This document shows positions 57,576-61,381 of a stretch of 61,381 bases of DNA, one piece after another. The notes below the pieces were generated by a model. That model saw nothing but the letters and a program-made list of their open reading frames with translations. It searched no databases and was not told where the DNA came from. The position numbers and the translations under genes are program-made. Position 1 is the first letter of the stretch, and each line of letters opens with the position of its first letter. Origin of the DNA: Chromera velia (Eukaryota > Sar > Chromeraceae); NCBI GenBank assembly GCA_018398765.1, contig JAHBMJ010003661.1, positions 22,501-83,881 of the forward strand, in the 5' to 3' direction.

Positions 57576-60500
57576 ATGAGTTCGTCCACGCACCACCAAC
57601 AGGTGGTGGCGGTTGCGTATGAGGAGGATTATTGTCTGAAGCACGAGGCTACACGGTTTCATCCTGAAGGCCCCGAGAGATTGAGGGCCATTTTGAAGAA
57701 GTTGAGGGAATCGAAGTTGATACACAAACTTCGGAAAGTGAAATCGCGTCCTGCCACCGACGAAGAACTGACTCGTGTGCATGACGCCGATTATGTTCAG
57801 CGTCTTGAGACTCTTTCCAGTCAGCTGAGTGAAAAAGGCTCCTCAACAAAGTATCCGGTCAAGACTGATGGTAACGTTCCCTACATCACCCCTGTTGGAG
57901 CAGACACGTACGTCTGTGAGCACACGGCCAAGGCCGCACGACTAGCGGCAGGAAATTGCGTTTCTCTGGTGAACAAACTGTTCGCAGATGACGCCTACTC
58001 AATACGGAAGGGAATGGCGCTCGTGCGTCCCCCTGGCCACCATGCAGGTCGTCGGAGTTTCCAGGGGTTTTGTTTTTTCAATAACGTTGCAGTCGCAGCT
58101 GAACATGCTGTGAAAGCGTATGGGTGCAAACGTGTGTTGATCGTCGATTGGGACGTTCATCACGGTAACGGCACTCAGGAGATTTTCTATAGGGATCCGC
58201 ACGTCTGGTTTCTGTCTGTTCACAGGTACGGGACAAAATTCTTTCCTGGAACGGGGAAGGGCCCAGAGGTTGGGTCCGCGGCGGGGAAAGGGAGCAACAT
58301 CAATGTACCCCTCGAAAAGGGCTTTGGGGACACTGACATGTTTGCAGTATTTCAGGATGTGCTTCTCCTGTCCATCCACTCCATTAAGCCTGACTTCATT
58401 CTTGTGTCGTGCGGATTCGACGCAGTGGAGGGGGATCCCTTGGGGGAGTGTCACGTTTCCCCGGGTCTGTTTGCATGGATGACAAAGCAGGTATGCGTCC
58501 TTGCTGACCTCTACGCAAAGGGGCGACTGATGCTCGTGTTAGAGGGGGGGTACAATTGCTCCGCAGTTGCTGAGTGCACTTCAGAGTGCGTGAGCGCCCT
58601 GATCGAGTCCGTTGAGAACCCAGTCAGTCGCCTCCTTACCAGTCAGCAAGCCGCTCCAGGCCTTGCACTCCCTTCAGAGGCTCGGCTTTCTTTCTCGAAC
58701 GATATGTGCCCCTCCCGAGAAAAGGGGGGGGCTTCTCTAAAAGCAAAGAATGGAGGAGCAGAGAAGGAGAGGGAGAAGATGGGCGGAGAGACAGAAGGGG
58801 AGAGGGAGAGAGAAGTCACACCCCCGTCTCCATGTCACAGCAACACTGGTTCTTCCCTTTCGGTTTCAGGTCGGTTGACTCTTCTCTTCTTTTCTTTTCT
58901 TTTCTCTTGGCACTTCTTTCTCTTTTGTTTGTTTTATTGGTGGACCTTTTTTCACGTGCTCAGGGAGCAGGAATGATGTCTTGGTGGGGTCAAGCAAGCA
59001 TGCATATGGAACGCAAGGATGGACAGATCATGCGCTGTATTCCTTGATGAATTCTCTCTTTCTCAATTAATTGTTTCCCTTTCCGTGCAGCACTTGCGCT
59101 GCGCTTTGCGAAGTATCAATAGATCTGCAAACCCGCATCCGTCTCCATTTCCTGTCTTGTCAGAGCGTTATCTGCGGATAGCAAACTTTGGAATATGAAC
59201 AGTCTATCCACACATCCCTCACATGAATGCGCTCTTCCTTCCTTCCTTCCTGCATGTGCCTGCAGATCCCTGTCTGTTGTCGCCCTTCCATGCCACGCGC
59301 TTCGCACTTCTGAAACCCCCACCCCACCTGTCCATGATAGGAGGGGCACGGCTGCTCACTAGTTCTCTGTTCATGCACGGCGGCCTCCTCGGGTCACCAG
59401 CAGAGTCCGTGTCCCCCTCCCAACGGGCGGCGTCTGCCTCCGATGCAGACGTGCTTGTCCTGCCCCCAGTCGTTCCTTCCCTAGTTCTCACTCCAGGAGG
59501 GGGACCTGGAACTCTGTACCCCTCTCCGCTGCCCTCTGTCCCCATTTCTCAACTAACCGGGGAGTCAGTCGTCGTCAATGAGGGAGAGAAGGCCCCTCCT
59601 GAAAGTTCACCCGGTCATCTGACCCTTTCCCTGCCTCTCGTCCCCTCAGTCGACGGTATTTCTCTCTGTAGCGCTCCCTCTTGTTCGCACCACACCGATC
59701 ATGAGGAGGTCTCTTACTCCAGAGGAACCTGGAAGATCCTCGCGGAGGTCTGTACTCACCACGCAACCCCCCCCCTATGCCTCCCTGTCCCATCAGCCCC
59801 CCCGAAGAAGAAAAAAGGAAGAAAAATGACGAATTCCGCAACTCCAAGCGGGTCCCCCCACCCCTCCCCCTCCGCGATTTCATTTACCAGCCCCCACGCC
59901 TCCCCCCGTCTCCTTCCTGACCTCGATACCACAGCCTGGCTGAAATCTGCAGGGGACCCCTCAGGCTCTCACATGCAGACTCTCCCTCCTTCCAATGCCG
60001 GTCCCCTCGTTAGTAAAGGAAGTGGGGGAGAACAGCAGGAGGGAGACACGAACAGTGACGGTGTTGCATTCGAATTATCTGTCTCTGGAGACCTCAACGG
60101 ACCGGGATCTTTGTTCTCGTCCTTCCCCCTCACCCGAACCTCAAAAGAGGGAGGAGAAATTCAATCCTTGCTCCAGCAGAAGGACAAGGACAAAGAGGAA
60201 AGAACTACAGCAGCAACCCCTTCAGTCTCGTTTCAGGGCCCTTCGTGCGAAGAAGAGGGAGAAACAGAGCCTGGATCGGGAGTAGCACAAACACAGGGGG
60301 TGAGAGTTGTTAGAAGAGGGGGAGGGGACACTCGTGTCTCCGTCCCTAACCAAGCGAACCCGTCTCGTTGCCTTCCCAACATTGCCACCTCGTCGTCTGA
60401 CTCTGTTTCCTCCCCACAGGAGGAGGCGACTGGTCATGGAGATGCTTCTGAAACAGCACCAAAGAAGAAAAAGAAACCGAACAAGAAAGAGAGACAGAGG

Positions 60501-60764
60501 CAGAAAGAAAGGTTACAGAACGGACACCAAGAAAAAGAAAAACCGCCTTCTGCTGAAGATCTGGAGAAGGAGAAGGAAGGGGGGGAGGCACTTGTTGAGA
60601 CACAGGGGGAGCAGACTCCCGGAGGACCAGCTGGCTGTTCTTCATCTCGGAGGGAGAAGAAGCTTCGGGGAGGCCGCACAGCTCCAGCCTGCACATCGAG
60701 AGGGCATGCCGGGGCCCTGTTAGACCACAGTCACCGGCCTGAAGCCACTTGTGCAGTGGTCTGA
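57576..60764 (+). CDS. Class II histone deacetylase with long C-terminal tail
   Basis: Zn-dependent removal of acetyl groups from lysines of histones or other proteins. Model: 57576-58869 joined to 59266-60764 (TCA G + AT keeps phase), about 930 aa. The catalytic domain spans about 10-350: YEEDYCLKHE..HPEGPERL (substrate-pocket start), RPPGHHA with the His pair (about 154), FCFFNNVAVAA, Zn ligands in DWDVHHGNGT (about 190), SCGFDAVEGDPLG (about 277) and LEGGYN with the active-site Tyr (about 322). This pattern is that of HDAC6/10-type class II enzymes. The tail is Ser/Pro-rich with basic clusters (PKKKKGRK; PKKKKKPNKKERQRQKER) that could be nuclear signals. An acceptor at 57560 means the ATG at 57576 could be preceded by an upstream exon; an unspliced ATG at 57495 is less likely. 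Further introns in the tail are possible. Confidence 0.9.
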
Positions 60765-61381
60765 TTCAGGAAGGGGAAGGACGGCGGAGTTACTGTGGAT
60801 GGAGGGAGGAAGGTAGGGAGAACGACATGACTGCAGCAGAATGGAAAAAGGAAGCGAGAAAAGCTGCCGTCAGTCTGGCTGGGCAGCTTGTGGTATCAGG
60901 TGTTGATGTGTCGTTGGCCTCTGTCTCCGTCCGTCTGTCTGCCTCCCGCGTGTTTTTGTCTTTGGACTTCCCTCGCCGCCCTTTTTTGTGTGTTCAGAGT
61001 GGCGTGCGTCATTTCTTTTCCCTCCCTCTTCTTCCCTAGCTCTCGTGCATGCGGATGCTGCTTAATTCCCCGTTGGGAAACGAAGAGGGAGAGAGGAAAG
61101 GAGGGAAGAAAGACTGTCCTTCCCGACTGATGAAATGATCCTGCTGTCGGTTGCCTGCCTGCCCGATGGTTTGTCTGCATGCGTTCCTTTTCTTTGTTCA
61201 CAGAAGTATTGCTCTTTGTTTGTTTCGTTACGCTTTGTAAGCAAGAGCTGTGGGGAGTGGTGGAAGGCAGTGGTCCCTTCATCCATCTATCTCCCTGCAG
61301 TGTTCCCCTGAGACAAAGAATGATGGAAACTGCGATGACCGACCAGGCTTCCTGCCTTTCTGTTGTCGGGCCGGGACTTGG
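60765..61381. other. Window end, 3' flank or further exons of the deacetylase gene
   Basis: A short frame from ATG at 60828 (TAAEWKKEARKAAVSLAGQL) followed by GTATCAG could be a small exon, but nothing confirms it. The rest is CT-rich, intron-like sequence. Confidence 0.3.

Overview
This is nuclear DNA from an intron-rich protist. The best guess is a photosynthetic alveolate of the chromerid type (Chromera velia-like). The reasons are: introns of 100-1,000 bp with GT..AG ends and Y-rich (CT)n/(TG)n interiors; strong enrichment of the palindrome TGCATGCA, a motif known to be bound by ApiAP2 factors in apicomplexans; a protein with a signal peptide followed by F and a transit-like region, typical of complex plastids; and peroxisomal, lysine-pathway and chromatin genes of eukaryotic layout. 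The genus is an inference, not a read-out.

Layout: 1-4700 holds microsatellites, a MITE-like element and a small secreted-protein gene (minus). 4701-15031 is a 23-exon acyl-CoA oxidase (plus) ending in the peroxisomal signal SRL. 15032-21102 is repeat-rich: a second MITE copy with an 8-bp target-site duplication, a degenerate GGGAAAT repeat and a 38-bp minisatellite. 21103-24750 is an intronless PPR protein (plus). 24751-30968 is AT-rich with a decayed LINE-type fragment and a 265-bp duplication. 30969-37962 is a 13-exon 4-hydroxy-tetrahydrodipicolinate synthase (minus), divergent from a two-exon multi-spanning membrane protein (38755-42369, plus). 45282-45854 is a small heat-shock protein (minus), 47245-53641 an 11-exon unknown protein (minus), 54408-56892 a KH-domain protein (minus), and divergent from it at 57576-60764 lies a class II histone deacetylase (plus). 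Two runs of N (36166-36368, 50125-50367) fall in introns.

The genes do not form a pathway; they are separate housekeeping units, two pairs of which share divergent promoter regions (37963-38754 and 56893-57575).

The most unusual signal is that three different genes carry exact or near-exact tandem duplications spanning a splice junction: nine copies of a 3' splice site plus exon start in the acyl-CoA oxidase (65-bp period), two copies of a 3' splice site in the dihydrodipicolinate synthase (85-bp period), and three copies of a 5' splice site in the unknown gene (70-72 bp period). All exon models here were built by eye from reading phase, splice signals and family conservation; they have not been checked against transcripts.
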